From a virus, in the IMG/VR virus record IMGVR_UViG_3300025110_000073, positions 1-31,303 of that record: a DNA stretch of 31,303 bases, one strand, 5' to 3'. This document shows, in pieces, positions 23,318 to 30,670 of this stretch. The position numbers and the translations under genes were made by a program. Every line of letters starts with the position of its first letter. The stretch's first letter is position 1. The notes beneath the pieces are model-generated. The model did not search any database and was not told where the DNA came from. It saw nothing but the letters and a program-made list of their open reading frames with translations.

Positions 23318-24927
23318 AGTTCAGCAAAATCATTTTCATATACAATTAATCGACCTGTCTTCTGGTCGTATAATAATTTATCTACTTCTCCTGTCATCCC
23401 TGTATGTCTAGACTTGAGTACCTTTAGCTGTAATCGCTGTCTCTCACTAGCATCCCCTGTCTGGTTTCTGGAAGCACTCAGTACTACATCACTTAGTTGG
23501 AGTAGTGAATGAGATCCTCTCAAGTCTGAGGTATCAACTTCCCTGCCTGACTCATGTGATTGTCCTTGTGGTCTGCGTAAGTGACTGACTAATACAAGAG
23601 CTATACCTGTAGCTTCACATAAACTTCTTAGCTTGGTCATTATAATATCTATTGCTTTACGTTCATTGTCTAACTCAAGACCAGATAAAACTATACTGAT
23701 GTGGTCAAGGATTACTACCTGCACTCCATCTACTGTTGCCAAGTATCTGATCTGTTCAAGCAGTACATCAGGTTCAAGACTACCGAAGTGATTGTATAAA
23801 AACAGATTACGACTTGAAGTAAGTTTATCAAAGGCAGTCTTTAAGCTCGCTTCATCTATACCATCTTCAGTTAGATGTAAAGGAACATTTAAATCAATGC
23901 CTACTAAACCTTGAAGTGTTCTTTGTACTGATTCTTCTAGTCCTATATAACCAACCTTCAATCCTCTCTTCAAGAAGTGATGGCAGAATTCTCTACAGAT
24001 TGTGGACTTACCTGCCCCACTTGCAGAAGCTACTGTAAATAATTGGCTAGGAAATAATCCTTTTGTAAAATCATTTAGTTTAGGAAAAGGAAAATCTGTT
24101 ACAGCTTTACTTGTTTCTTTAGTAAATAAATCCCAAGCATCAGCAGCATTGATTAAACAATCAGGTCTTACTGGTCTAGCTTTCCATAATCTTTCTTGTA
24201 CTAAATCTCCTTCACCTTCTACAAGATGATCGTTAACATCATTACGATCTAGTCTTGCTATTGCAACCTTACCTTTAGGTAAGACTTCCATACATTTATC
24301 TGCTGCTTTATTACCAGCATCATCGTTATCAAAGCAAAGAACTATACGACAATAAGTATCTAACCATTTGTAGTTGGCTGCTAAATACTTAGCTGCTGAC
24401 TGCACTCCTGATGGTATTGATACACAAGGAAACTTGTTGCCTTGTATTTGAGATCCACTCATACAATCAATCTCACCTTCAAAGCAGCTTACAAATACAG
24501 ATCCATTGCTGCCATGCTGTCGCCATAGGTGTTGACCCCATAGTTGGACGTTAGATATATCTCCTATCCAAACAAACTTCTTGTCTTGAAATCGTACGTG
24601 TTGTGCTACATCTCTACCTTGTTGGTCTTTATAAGTAGCAACTTGAACAGGCTGTCCTCTATATTCTGCCTGTCCATAACCAAATAGTTCGCAAGTCTCT
24701 TTGGTGATTCCACGTTTAGCTAAAGGTATAGGTGTTACCTTTAATAGTTTTGGATTTGTTTTCTTTAATGGAATGATGTTACTCACTTTCTTTTCTTTGT
24801 CTTGGTTGGGGTAGTAGGTGTATTCGCAATCCATAGTGAAGCAATGTTCATGCCCATCATCAAAGACTGCACAGTTTTTTTTGCCACACTCAGGGCAAAT
24901 CTTTTTATTCTTGTATTGACTCTTCAT
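23314..24927 (-). CDS. Primase-helicase (T7 gp4-like), 537 aa
   Basis: N-terminal zinc ribbon with Cys11, Cys14, Cys29 and Cys34, TOPRIM-type primase with FEGEIDCMSG (about 149-158) and LCFDNDDAGNKAA (197-209). The C-terminal DnaB-type helicase has Walker A SGAGKST at 303-309, Walker B VVILDHIS near 404-411 (Asp408), LVSHLRRP with His449, and RGSHSLLQLSDVV near 470-482. Length is close to T7 gp4A (566 aa). It unwinds DNA at the fork and makes primers, and in T7 it works with gp5 polymerase and gp2.5. Its ATG overlaps the small gene upstream by 23 nt and has no clear Shine-Dalgarno sequence. Confidence 0.95.
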   Translation of the reverse strand: MKSQYKNKKICPECGKKNCAVFDDGHEHCFTMDCEYTYYPNQDKEKKVSNIIPLKKTNPKLLKVTPIPLAKRGITKETCELFGYGQAEYRGQPVQVATYKDQQGRDVAQHVRFQDKKFVWIGDISNVQLWGQHLWRQHGSNGSVFVSCFEGEIDCMSGSQIQGNKFPCVSIPSGVQSAAKYLAANYKWLDTYCRIVLCFDNDDAGNKAADKCMEVLPKGKVAIARLDRNDVNDHLVEGEGDLVQERLWKARPVRPDCLINAADAWDLFTKETSKAVTDFPFPKLNDFTKGLFPSQLFTVASASGAGKSTICREFCHHFLKRGLKVGYIGLEESVQRTLQGLVGIDLNVPLHLTEDGIDEASLKTAFDKLTSSRNLFLYNHFGSLEPDVLLEQIRYLATVDGVQVVILDHISIVLSGLELDNERKAIDIIMTKLRSLCEATGIALVLVSHLRRPQGQSHESGREVDTSDLRGSHSLLQLSDVVLSASRNQTGDASERQRLQLKVLKSRHTGMTGEVDKLLYDQKTGRLIVYENDFAEL

Positions 24928-25057
24928 CTAAGTTACATTTGTGTTCTTGTAAATTAACTTCAACCCAAGTCATGCCATTGAAAACTCTCCACATATTATT
25001 CATGTGATCAAAAAAAGTATCACCTGCTTTAGGGTTATCAGGTTGTGGGTAAGTCAT
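24905..25057 (-). CDS. Small hypothetical protein between resolvase and helicase, 50 aa
   Basis: The chosen start is the ATG at 25057 (MTYPQPDNPKAGDTFFDHMN), which limits the overlap with the endonuclease gene to 20 nt. Longer readings from 25120 or 25099 are open but lie inside that gene. The pattern PKAGDTFFDHMNNMWRVFNG, then MTWVEV resembles a short phage motif (GDxFxDxxxxMWxxxGxxWV) found both in structural and in replication regions. Tail is acidic. Function unknown, and no Shine-Dalgarno sequence supports either start strongly. Confidence 0.6.
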   Translation of the reverse strand: MTYPQPDNPKAGDTFFDHMNNMWRVFNGMTWVEVNLQEHKCNLDEESIQE

Positions 25058-25463
25058 ACCATTCAGTAGGAATTGTTTTATCGCAGTAGAGAAACCCATG
25101 CCTATCGCACCATGCACCATAGGTAAGGCTTCTCTTTGCTTTGCTTAATCGTGTCTTGCTATTTTGAAAACAAAACCTGATGTCTAGTTCGGGTCTTGTC
25201 TCCTTAATAACAAGATGCTTTCTGCGGTCTTCAGTCGAAAAATATCCTTTCGTTTCAACAATAAAATTGTTGAGGATAAAGTCAGGCTTGTAGCTGTAAC
25301 TAATTGTGTAGTCAATGCTGATAGTTTCATAAGTAAATACTATTTTCTTTTTGTGTAAACTGTCGGCAAAAGCAGCTTCAAACTTGCTTTTGTATTTAGA
25401 AGTCGGCTGCTGTGGCAGTCGCTTTCTCTTCGTAGGTCGTTGGTTCTGCTGTCTCGAAGTCAC
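25038..25463 (-). CDS. Endonuclease I, Holliday junction resolvase (T7 gp3-like), 141 aa
   Basis: The start is a GTG at 25463, preceded by GGAGGTGGAG at 25476-25467. A GTG 15 nt earlier is open but has no such site. The active site of T7 endonuclease I is intact in order: KFEAAF (Glu29), KPDF (Asp61), VETKG (Glu70, Lys72). ELDIRFCFQNS, then YGAWCDRHG and IPTEWYD match the rest of the T7 protein (149 aa). It works as a dimer that cuts branched DNA and helps break down host DNA. The first about 25 residues are basic and unlike T7. It overlaps the SSB gene by 68 nt in another frame, which is unusually long. Confidence 0.93.
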   Translation of the reverse strand: MTSRQQNQRPTKRKRLPQQPTSKYKSKFEAAFADSLHKKKIVFTYETISIDYTISYSYKPDFILNNFIVETKGYFSTEDRRKHLVIKETRPELDIRFCFQNSKTRLSKAKRSLTYGAWCDRHGFLYCDKTIPTEWYDLPTT

Positions 25464-26055
25464 TTGCTCCACCTCCACCTGTAAAGGGAACTATATTTCT
25501 AAAGCAAATACTTAATGGCATACATCTAATACCCACACCATTACCACCTGCGTTATATCCAGAAGCTAAGAAAGATACTTGTCCTTCTGTCTCTGGACTT
25601 ATCTTCTCCATCTGTAATCTTTCATCCTCATTCATAAGAACTACTTGACCACTTTGTTCTTCAGTCTTATAGAAAGCAACAGGTGTATTAATACCCTTCA
25701 TGCCTTTATAATTTTTCTTTAGTCTGATAACTAAATCACTTTCCTCGAATGACCAAGGGAAAGATGGTTGTCCTGTCTTTGAACTCTTAGTTAAACTAAA
25801 AGATCTATCAGGGAAAGCAGCTTTCAGTTGACCCTTCCATATCTCTAGTAATCCTTCTAGTTCTTCAATGATATAAGCAGTAGCTTCTACCATCTTGCCT
25901 TCTTTGTTTTTCATCATTGAACCTACTGGTATCAATGCTTCAGTCTTCCACTTCTGTTCACCCATGTACTCATCAGGTGTTACTAGATAAGAGTAACGAA
26001 AGCGAGTTCCTACTGGGGTGACTAACTTAATAGTCTCCGATTTAATGTTGTCCAT
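25396..26055 (-). CDS. Single-stranded DNA-binding protein (T7 gp2.5-like), 219 aa
   Basis: Order (RNA polymerase, this gene, endonuclease I) and length (T7 gp2.5 is 232 aa) match. The N-terminal part includes LVTPVGTRFRYSYLVTPDEY and KWKTEALIPV, like the OB-fold core of marine gp2.5 relatives. The C-terminus is Gly-rich, then acidic (SDFETAEPTTYEE) and ends in Phe (AADF), as does gp2.5, where the acidic tail and final Phe contact the DNA polymerase and helicase. AAGG lies 6 nt before the ATG. A palindrome is placed just upstream. Confidence 0.9.
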   Translation of the reverse strand: MDNIKSETIKLVTPVGTRFRYSYLVTPDEYMGEQKWKTEALIPVGSMMKNKEGKMVEATAYIIEELEGLLEIWKGQLKAAFPDRSFSLTKSSKTGQPSFPWSFEESDLVIRLKKNYKGMKGINTPVAFYKTEEQSGQVVLMNEDERLQMEKISPETEGQVSFLASGYNAGGNGVGIRCMPLSICFRNIVPFTGGGGASDFETAEPTTYEEKATATAADF

Positions 26056-26084
26056 TTTTTACCTTGGTAATTAACTGGTTAGTT

Positions 26085-26099
26085 CGTCTAAATTAGACG
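26085..26099. promoter_or_regulatory. Perfect 7-bp inverted repeat between RNA polymerase and SSB genes
   Basis: CGTCTAA and TTAGACG flank one central base. It lies 30 nt before the SSB start and 26 nt after the RNA polymerase stop, in a 70-nt space. There is no T-run, so it is not a rho-independent terminator; with a loop of one base it is not a good hairpin either. It looks like a binding site for a dimeric protein or part of a promoter. Confidence 0.45.
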
Positions 26100-26125
26100 T
26101 TCGTTTATTGTACCTTAGTTCTTTA

Positions 26126-28522
26126 TTAAGTAAATATATATGGTGCATTTAACACATCAGTAATATTAAAATCCCCCATGCGTAGTGCCTTGGGTAAATC
26201 CTTTGTCTCACTCAGTTGTTGTACTGCCTGATGGTATAGATTATCTAAATTATTATCACTATAAATATCATAGAAACTTTGCTTAACACATTGGATTAAA
26301 GTTTCTAATTCACTAGCTGGACTACCATAGCAATCGTGGATAATACAGAATTGATTTAGTCCTTTCTTACTGGCAGCAACCAAACTTAAATGGCAATGAG
26401 CAGCGTCAAGACTATGAATATAATTACTAGGAAAACATTGGTGTTGTTTTCTTTTATCTACCTTAGTCTTATCTGTTTCAGCTAGGTTTAAATATATAGT
26501 TGAGTTACTTATCTTACTCTTAACTCTTTTACTTTGATTCACATAATAGTTTTGTTCGATAAGAAAACCTGATGGGCTATGCCAACGTATAGGTTTGTTC
26601 TCTTTATTAAAGCAGCGAGCAATAGTAGCTAAGTGTTTTAAAAGCAAAGGACTCTCAGGGGTTACAGACTTTACAGAATGTTCAATCAAATGTGCCAAGT
26701 AAAAGTTATTACGAAAATTTTTTGCCATTGAAATGTTTTCGTTTACAAAATATCTTTCTATGTAATTAGCTATGCCAAATGTTGTTGAGTTATAAGGAAT
26801 CATAAGCACAGGTTTCTTTATAAATTTTCTAGTTAATTTATCTTTAATTGCAAGCCACTCTTTAGCTTCTGGTTTATCATCTTTCTCTAATTCTTCTAGT
26901 AATACATCAAGGATTTGTTTATATAAATCTTGCGGTTGGTTTACATTCTGCAAGTTAACTTTATTAGCTAGATGTTGGTTGCCTGTAAGACCTGCTATGT
27001 GTTGATAGCCATTGTTAGTACCATCAAGGCAGCAGCAATGATGAGATACATAACCCCACCCATCTCTTTGAAACTCTGCCCACTCTCTACACCACCCAAG
27101 AAACTGCCAAGGTTCTTTTGCTTTACCCCATAAAGCTACATGAGCAATAGGATCATCATATATTTGTAGAGCTAAATCAGTACCAGCAATGTAAGCCCAC
27201 TCCAATCTATCTTCATAGGATTCTTTGTTAAGACCCCAATGATTAGCACCTGCTATGGCTAACCAGTTTAATTGTTTCTTGTTATTGATAGCAGCACCCT
27301 TATGAAATATATGTAGTCCTCTAGCTACGTCATTACCTTGTGGATGAAAGTGTGCAGTAACAGGGTACATCCTACCTGTCCAATCAAATTGATATACATG
27401 AAAGAACTTTTCATCAGAATATTTTTGTGCGGTATCTATCATTGAAAGTATTTGATAGCGTTTGCTTTTATTGTGTGCGTTCATATCATGTATAAGAGAA
27501 GCTAAGTATCTCCATTCCTTTCGAGCTTCCTTATTGGTATCTATATCAAGTGGTTTCGTAGGCAGCTCAGCTAGTTCTCTATCAATCAATGAACCTACTT
27601 CTATTCTTTCTTCCCAACAATACACAAGAATTTCAAGCACAAATTTGTTTACAGTCCAAGCCGTTTGACTCGCCAGAGTTAACGCTTTCAGACTTGTTGA
27701 TAAGTTTTCTTCTTGTAATCTCTTTATCGAATCTCGATCAGTCGTCTTGATTGCTCTAGTCTGTAGTCTCTCGGTGTAGTAACCACCATCATTAATAGAA
27801 GTCCAAGGTCTAGGCATATCGAAACATGGTTGTAGTAGTGGGTAAGCAGCAATACGATTAGATCTTCCTTTCCTTATGTACTCCATAAAGACTTCAGTAA
27901 AAATAATATGTGAGACTGTAGTATTCTTAATCCTTTTATTTATTATCTTGACCATGCCTATTTTTGTCATGGTTAACTCAATAAGTTTTAGCCCAACCCT
28001 AAGTTTATTAGCTCTAGTCCAAGTCTCAAACTCATGGCCCTTCTGGTTCATGTGATAGACCATAAGATTTCTCTTATATCTTTCGTGTCTTGTATCACTT
28101 GTATGTTTAATAATATTTTTAAAGTGTTTCGGATCTACCTCCTCGAACTTAGTAAACCTAAGTTCATCCTCTAGCATTTGCCCTATCTTTAATGCAGTTG
28201 AAGTTGTTGTTTTAGATTGTGAAGTGCTATCTATTATTACTTTAAAAGCAATAAAAGATACTACGTCTAAGTCAGGGAACTGTGATAGGAACAAGGCGGA
28301 TATAGCCTTGACTCCTACCTTGCCAGATAAAGATTCAAAGATATGTTTCTCTAGTTCCTTAGTCAGTTGTTCAAGACCAGCTTCAATCATGTTGCGAGCA
28401 TAGTAATTCTCAGACTCCCTGCCCTTCTCAATGTTTCTGTTTTGTTTACTGATCTTGTTATAGGCTGAGATACTACAGATACTTTGCTCTAGCTCCAGTT
28501 GTTTCTTACTAGGTTCAGACAT
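26126..28522 (-). CDS. Single-subunit phage RNA polymerase (T7 gp1-like), 798 aa
   Basis: All catalytic landmarks of T7 RNA polymerase (883 aa) can be aligned: FDWTGRMYPV (Arg384, like T7 R425), DGTNNGYQH with catalytic Asp500 (T7 D537), LTRKFIKKPVLMIPYN with Arg565, Lys569 and Tyr577 (T7 R627, K631, Y639), PSNYIHSLDAAHC near 698-709, and IIHDCYGS with His729-Asp730 (T7 D812). The residue after the key Tyr is Asn, not Gly as in T7. The N-terminal region is shorter than in T7. It would transcribe the middle and late genes from its own promoters. Start overlaps the 68-aa gene by 8 nt. Confidence 0.97.
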   Translation of the reverse strand: MSEPSKKQLELEQSICSISAYNKISKQNRNIEKGRESENYYARNMIEAGLEQLTKELEKHIFESLSGKVGVKAISALFLSQFPDLDVVSFIAFKVIIDSTSQSKTTTSTALKIGQMLEDELRFTKFEEVDPKHFKNIIKHTSDTRHERYKRNLMVYHMNQKGHEFETWTRANKLRVGLKLIELTMTKIGMVKIINKRIKNTTVSHIIFTEVFMEYIRKGRSNRIAAYPLLQPCFDMPRPWTSINDGGYYTERLQTRAIKTTDRDSIKRLQEENLSTSLKALTLASQTAWTVNKFVLEILVYCWEERIEVGSLIDRELAELPTKPLDIDTNKEARKEWRYLASLIHDMNAHNKSKRYQILSMIDTAQKYSDEKFFHVYQFDWTGRMYPVTAHFHPQGNDVARGLHIFHKGAAINNKKQLNWLAIAGANHWGLNKESYEDRLEWAYIAGTDLALQIYDDPIAHVALWGKAKEPWQFLGWCREWAEFQRDGWGYVSHHCCCLDGTNNGYQHIAGLTGNQHLANKVNLQNVNQPQDLYKQILDVLLEELEKDDKPEAKEWLAIKDKLTRKFIKKPVLMIPYNSTTFGIANYIERYFVNENISMAKNFRNNFYLAHLIEHSVKSVTPESPLLLKHLATIARCFNKENKPIRWHSPSGFLIEQNYYVNQSKRVKSKISNSTIYLNLAETDKTKVDKRKQHQCFPSNYIHSLDAAHCHLSLVAASKKGLNQFCIIHDCYGSPASELETLIQCVKQSFYDIYSDNNLDNLYHQAVQQLSETKDLPKALRMGDFNITDVLNAPYIFT

Positions 28523-28721
28523 TGATCTTATCCCTTAATGCTTCAAGCTCTTCTGTCCTCCTAATACAATATTCTATTGACCTATTGTAATTTCTTTTCT
28601 TACCTATATCATTTTCTTTTTGTGCTAAATCAGTCCAGTATTTTATAAACTTCTCTTCTTCCCTTAATGCTTTTTTAATAGATTGATTAATAAAATAAAT
28701 TTGACTGTCAGTAAATTCCAT
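28515..28721 (-). CDS. Small coiled-coil protein, 68 aa
   Basis: Charged helical protein (SQIYFINQSIKKALREEEKF, then YNRSIEYCIRRTEELEALRD) placed between integrase and RNA polymerase. Its ATG shares one base with the integrase stop (TGATG), so it is probably translated by coupling. The frequent Glu/Lys and evenly spaced Ile/Leu suggest a helical hairpin. It could be an accessory factor of either neighbour. No family recognised. Confidence 0.68.
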   Translation of the reverse strand: MEFTDSQIYFINQSIKKALREEEKFIKYWTDLAQKENDIGKKRNYNRSIEYCIRRTEELEALRDKINV

Positions 28722-29584
28722 CAGTTCAACACCTCCACTACAGAGTGCAAAGCCTTTGGTGCTAGGTGTGCATAGATCATGGTTGTCTGTATGTCCTCAT
28801 GCCCTAGCCAATCCTTTACCAGTAGTAAGGGAACACCACGTTGTACTAATCTTGAGGCACAAGTATGTCGGCATAGGTGCAAGGTATAAAACTTCTTATC
28901 GGCATAGCCTAAGTCCTTCCTAGCTCTTTGCCATATAGTATTTAGTTCTGTATAGTCCAAGCTAAATACCTTATCAAAATCTTTTAGATCATAGGAATGA
29001 TAAGTTAATATATCTTTTACTCTGTAAGTCATAGGTACAGCTACAGCTTTATCATTCTTTCTCTCATTAAAATTTATTTGATTATTTTCAAAATCAATAA
29101 ATCTTTTTTCTAAGTTTAGTAGCTCGTTAACCCTACACCCTAAGTCTATTAGACACTCAATAATATTTTTAGCTTCGTTATACAATGAACTTGCTCTGTA
29201 TCTATGTTCATTGGTAAGTATATAATCAAGTAACTCTGTCTCCATATCCTTAGTTAAATATTCTACCTTTTGTTTCTTTACCCTATGTCTTTTAGGTAGT
29301 CGGATTTCTTTGATATGTCCATCATCAATCATGCTATCAAGTACCACTTTAAGATACCCTCGTTTAGTATTGATGACCGCTTTACTATTCTTCAGTTCGT
29401 CCCTTAAATAATCCATCATCTTATTTACTACTGGTGTAGTTATTTTATTTACAGGCAAGTCTCCAATAGCTTTGATGTTATGTTTCATAGCTATTAAAAA
29501 ATTCTGTGCTGAGTCTGTGCCATTGTAAGTTCTCTTATACACAAGCCTTGCAGCTTCCGATAAGGTTGGTACTTTAGTTTTCAT
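28721..29584 (-). CDS. int: Tyrosine recombinase / integrase, 287 aa
   Basis: N-terminal SAM-like DNA-binding part at about residues 20-95 (NFLIAMKHNIKAIGDLPVNK, then INTKRGYLKVVLDSMI). Catalytic domain: LGCRVNELLNL (Arg151), KNDKAVAVPM (Lys179 probable), LHLCRHTCASRL (His236, Arg239), WLGHEDIQTTMIYAHL (His262, nucleophile Tyr271). So the full R-K-H-R-H-Y set is present and the enzyme is probably active in phage integration. Location right before RNA polymerase matches integrase-bearing T7-like marine phages. No matching attachment site or tRNA fragment was recognised. Its ATG is preceded by the AGAACCACTA motif. Confidence 0.94.
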   Translation of the reverse strand: MKTKVPTLSEAARLVYKRTYNGTDSAQNFLIAMKHNIKAIGDLPVNKITTPVVNKMMDYLRDELKNSKAVINTKRGYLKVVLDSMIDDGHIKEIRLPKRHRVKKQKVEYLTKDMETELLDYILTNEHRYRASSLYNEAKNIIECLIDLGCRVNELLNLEKRFIDFENNQINFNERKNDKAVAVPMTYRVKDILTYHSYDLKDFDKVFSLDYTELNTIWQRARKDLGYADKKFYTLHLCRHTCASRLVQRGVPLLLVKDWLGHEDIQTTMIYAHLAPKALHSVVEVLN

Positions 29585-29602
29585 TAGTGGTTCTCTGTAA
29601 GG

Positions 29603-29836
29603 TTAGTTAGGTGTCAGGTCATCTATCATTTCAAGATAACCTTTCTTGCCAAAGGCAATAAGATCAGGGATTGTATATTCTCTTGTAGAAAACTTATGTC
29701 CACAAGAAAGACACACCCTACGTCTATAGACATAAGGTGTGTCGCTTTTATTTCTAAAGCCTTTTGTCTGTTCAGCTTTTCTATGCTTAGTTTCCCGAAC
29801 TTTAACGTCTAGGCTTTCGCATTTAGTACACTTCAT
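29603..29836 (-). CDS. Zinc-ribbon protein resembling the NrdR N-terminus, 77 aa
   Basis: The start is the ATG at 29836 (MKCTKCESLDVKV), giving an ATGA overlap with the 47-aa gene; an ATG 15 nt earlier is possible but lacks support. Cys3, Cys6, Cys42 and Cys45 form a four-cysteine zinc ribbon, and YRRRVCLSCGHKFSTRE (37-53) closely follows the NrdR signature RRRxxCxxCxxRFTTxE. NrdR is a repressor of ribonucleotide reductase genes. The ATP-cone that follows in NrdR is missing here; only IPDLIAFGKKGYLEMIDDL comes after. It may be a small DNA-binding regulator. It lies 18 nt upstream of the integrase. Confidence 0.82.
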   Translation of the reverse strand: MKCTKCESLDVKVRETKHRKAEQTKGFRNKSDTPYVYRRRVCLSCGHKFSTREYTIPDLIAFGKKGYLEMIDDLTPN

Positions 29837-29976
29837 AAATCTTCTTCCCATAGTTTGATAAGTGTTTTCAATTCTGCTATCCGCTTTTCAGCATTAGCTT
29901 TTTTCTCTAGCTTTCGTATGCTGATTTGTTTCAACATGGCTTGAGTTTCTTTGTTGATCTCTTCCATAAAATTCAT
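29833..29976 (-). CDS. Small coiled-coil protein, 47 aa
   Basis: The frame MNFMEEINKETQAMLKQISI, then KLEKKANAEKRIAELKTLIK and WEEDL fills the gap between the 67-aa and the zinc-ribbon genes exactly, with ATGA overlaps at both ends (29973-29976 and 29833-29836). Heptad-like Ile/Leu spacing and charge pattern indicate one long helix, likely an oligomerising coiled coil. No family recognised. The two tight overlaps are the best evidence that it is translated. Confidence 0.72.
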   Translation of the reverse strand: MNFMEEINKETQAMLKQISIRKLEKKANAEKRIAELKTLIKLWEEDL

Positions 29977-30176
29977 TCGTTGCTCCAATCTCTTTTGTTT
30001 ATTGGTACTCTCATTTTTATTGATGCAATAAAATAAGATTCACCATCTTGATTTTTTCTAATGACACTTTGACATGAAAGTGATTGATCAAAAGGACATT
30101 CAAATTGATACTTAGTAATCTTTTTAAAGTACTCATCTTTTGGAATGTCAATAAATTTTCTTTCGTCCTGTTTCAT
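29973..30176 (-). CDS. Small hypothetical early protein, 67 aa
   Basis: Begins MKQDERKFIDIPKDEYFKKI and has FECPFDQSLSCQSVIRKNQD, with cysteines near residues 27 and 34. The C-terminus is IASIKMRVPINKRDWSNE. AGGAGA with the motif GAACCACA lies directly before the ATG. The alternation of strands and charged residues suggests a small folded domain. Located in the early operon, where T7-like phages keep host-takeover genes, but its role is unknown. Confidence 0.68.
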   Translation of the reverse strand: MKQDERKFIDIPKDEYFKKITKYQFECPFDQSLSCQSVIRKNQDGESYFIASIKMRVPINKRDWSNE

Positions 30177-30192
30177 TGTGGTTCTCCTTTTT

Positions 30193-30363
30193 TTAAATAG
30201 ATGAAATAGTTTTTACAATTAGTCTTTTAAGTATGATGATTGCTTGCTTGTAATCAAGATCTTTATAGGCTTCCGTATCAGGTAGTGAGCCTGTAATCCT
30301 ACAGGCTCTATAGTAGATAGACTCTAATTCCCAATACGTTTGTGAGGTCTTACGTTTAATCAT
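30193..30363 (-). CDS. Small hypothetical early protein, 56 aa
   Basis: The start is the ATG at 30363 (MIKRKTSQTYWELESIYYRA), which shares one base with the previous stop (TGATG). A longer reading to 30408 would overlap the upstream gene by 46 nt. It is basic, with a helical end (YKQAIIILKRLIVKTISSI). The nearest purine-rich site is about 15 nt upstream, so coupled translation is likely. Function unknown. Confidence 0.58.
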   Translation of the reverse strand: MIKRKTSQTYWELESIYYRACRITGSLPDTEAYKDLDYKQAIIILKRLIVKTISSI

Positions 30364-30548
30364 CAGGGACAAATAAACTCCATGCAAACTTCTATACCTT
30401 TTTTGCATAAATCTATTTGCTTCTCAGTTAAGTGAGGTTCAATAGATGCTGCAATCTTTTGGCACTCTAAAGATTTTTGTTTGTTTGGTGCGGTAATTGC
30501 AAGCATTAACGCTTGAAGATAAGCGTGTTCATTATTTGTAATTTTCAT
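30363..30548 (-). CDS. Small hypothetical early protein, 61 aa
   Basis: The start is the ATG at 30548 (MKITNNEHAYLQALMLAITA), with AGGAG 4-5 nt upstream. A longer frame to 30623 is open, but it would run through the promoter and operator described here, so it is not used. The protein is helical (CQKIAASIEPHLTEKQIDLC, then KKGIEVCMEF) with four cysteines but no CxxC pair. It is the first gene after the visible promoter, which is where an immunity or host-takeover factor might be expected. No family recognised. Confidence 0.68.
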   Translation of the reverse strand: MKITNNEHAYLQALMLAITAPNKQKSLECQKIAASIEPHLTEKQIDLCKKGIEVCMEFICP

Positions 30549-30576
30549 GTGGCTCCTGTTGTTTTGGTTAATGGTA

Positions 30577-30604
30577 TTGGCATACCTGTATATAAGTATG
30601 CCAA
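30577..30604. promoter_or_regulatory. Operator-like 9-bp perfect inverted repeat
   Basis: TTGGCATAC and GTATGCCAA are separated by 10 bp with an AT-rich TATATA core. The left arm on the transcribed strand covers the -10 element of the promoter and the right arm lies at the likely start site. A dimeric repressor bound here would block the promoter. The two-arm geometry (centre-to-centre about 19 bp, roughly two helical turns) fits a helix-turn-helix dimer. It could also form an RNA hairpin. Confidence 0.65.
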
Positions 30605-30623
30605 AAGATATAAAGAAAGTCAA
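30595..30623 (-). promoter_or_regulatory. Sigma70-like promoter for the early genes
   Basis: TTGACT at 30618-30623 (5 of 6 to consensus) and CATACT at 30595-30600 (4 of 6) with an ideal 17-nt spacer. It faces left, toward the 61-aa gene and the integrase/RNA polymerase operon, about 45 nt before the first ATG. Host RNA polymerase would use it before the phage polymerase is made. Confidence 0.65.
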
Positions 30624-30670
30624 CCTAATTGTTTTATAAAATAAGCTGACTAACTTTGGGCTACGGAAAT

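Noticed and set aside
30549-30623. N-terminal extension of the 61-aa early protein
   Set aside because: The extension would be encoded by the promoter and operator region, and the internal ATG has a strong AGGAG.
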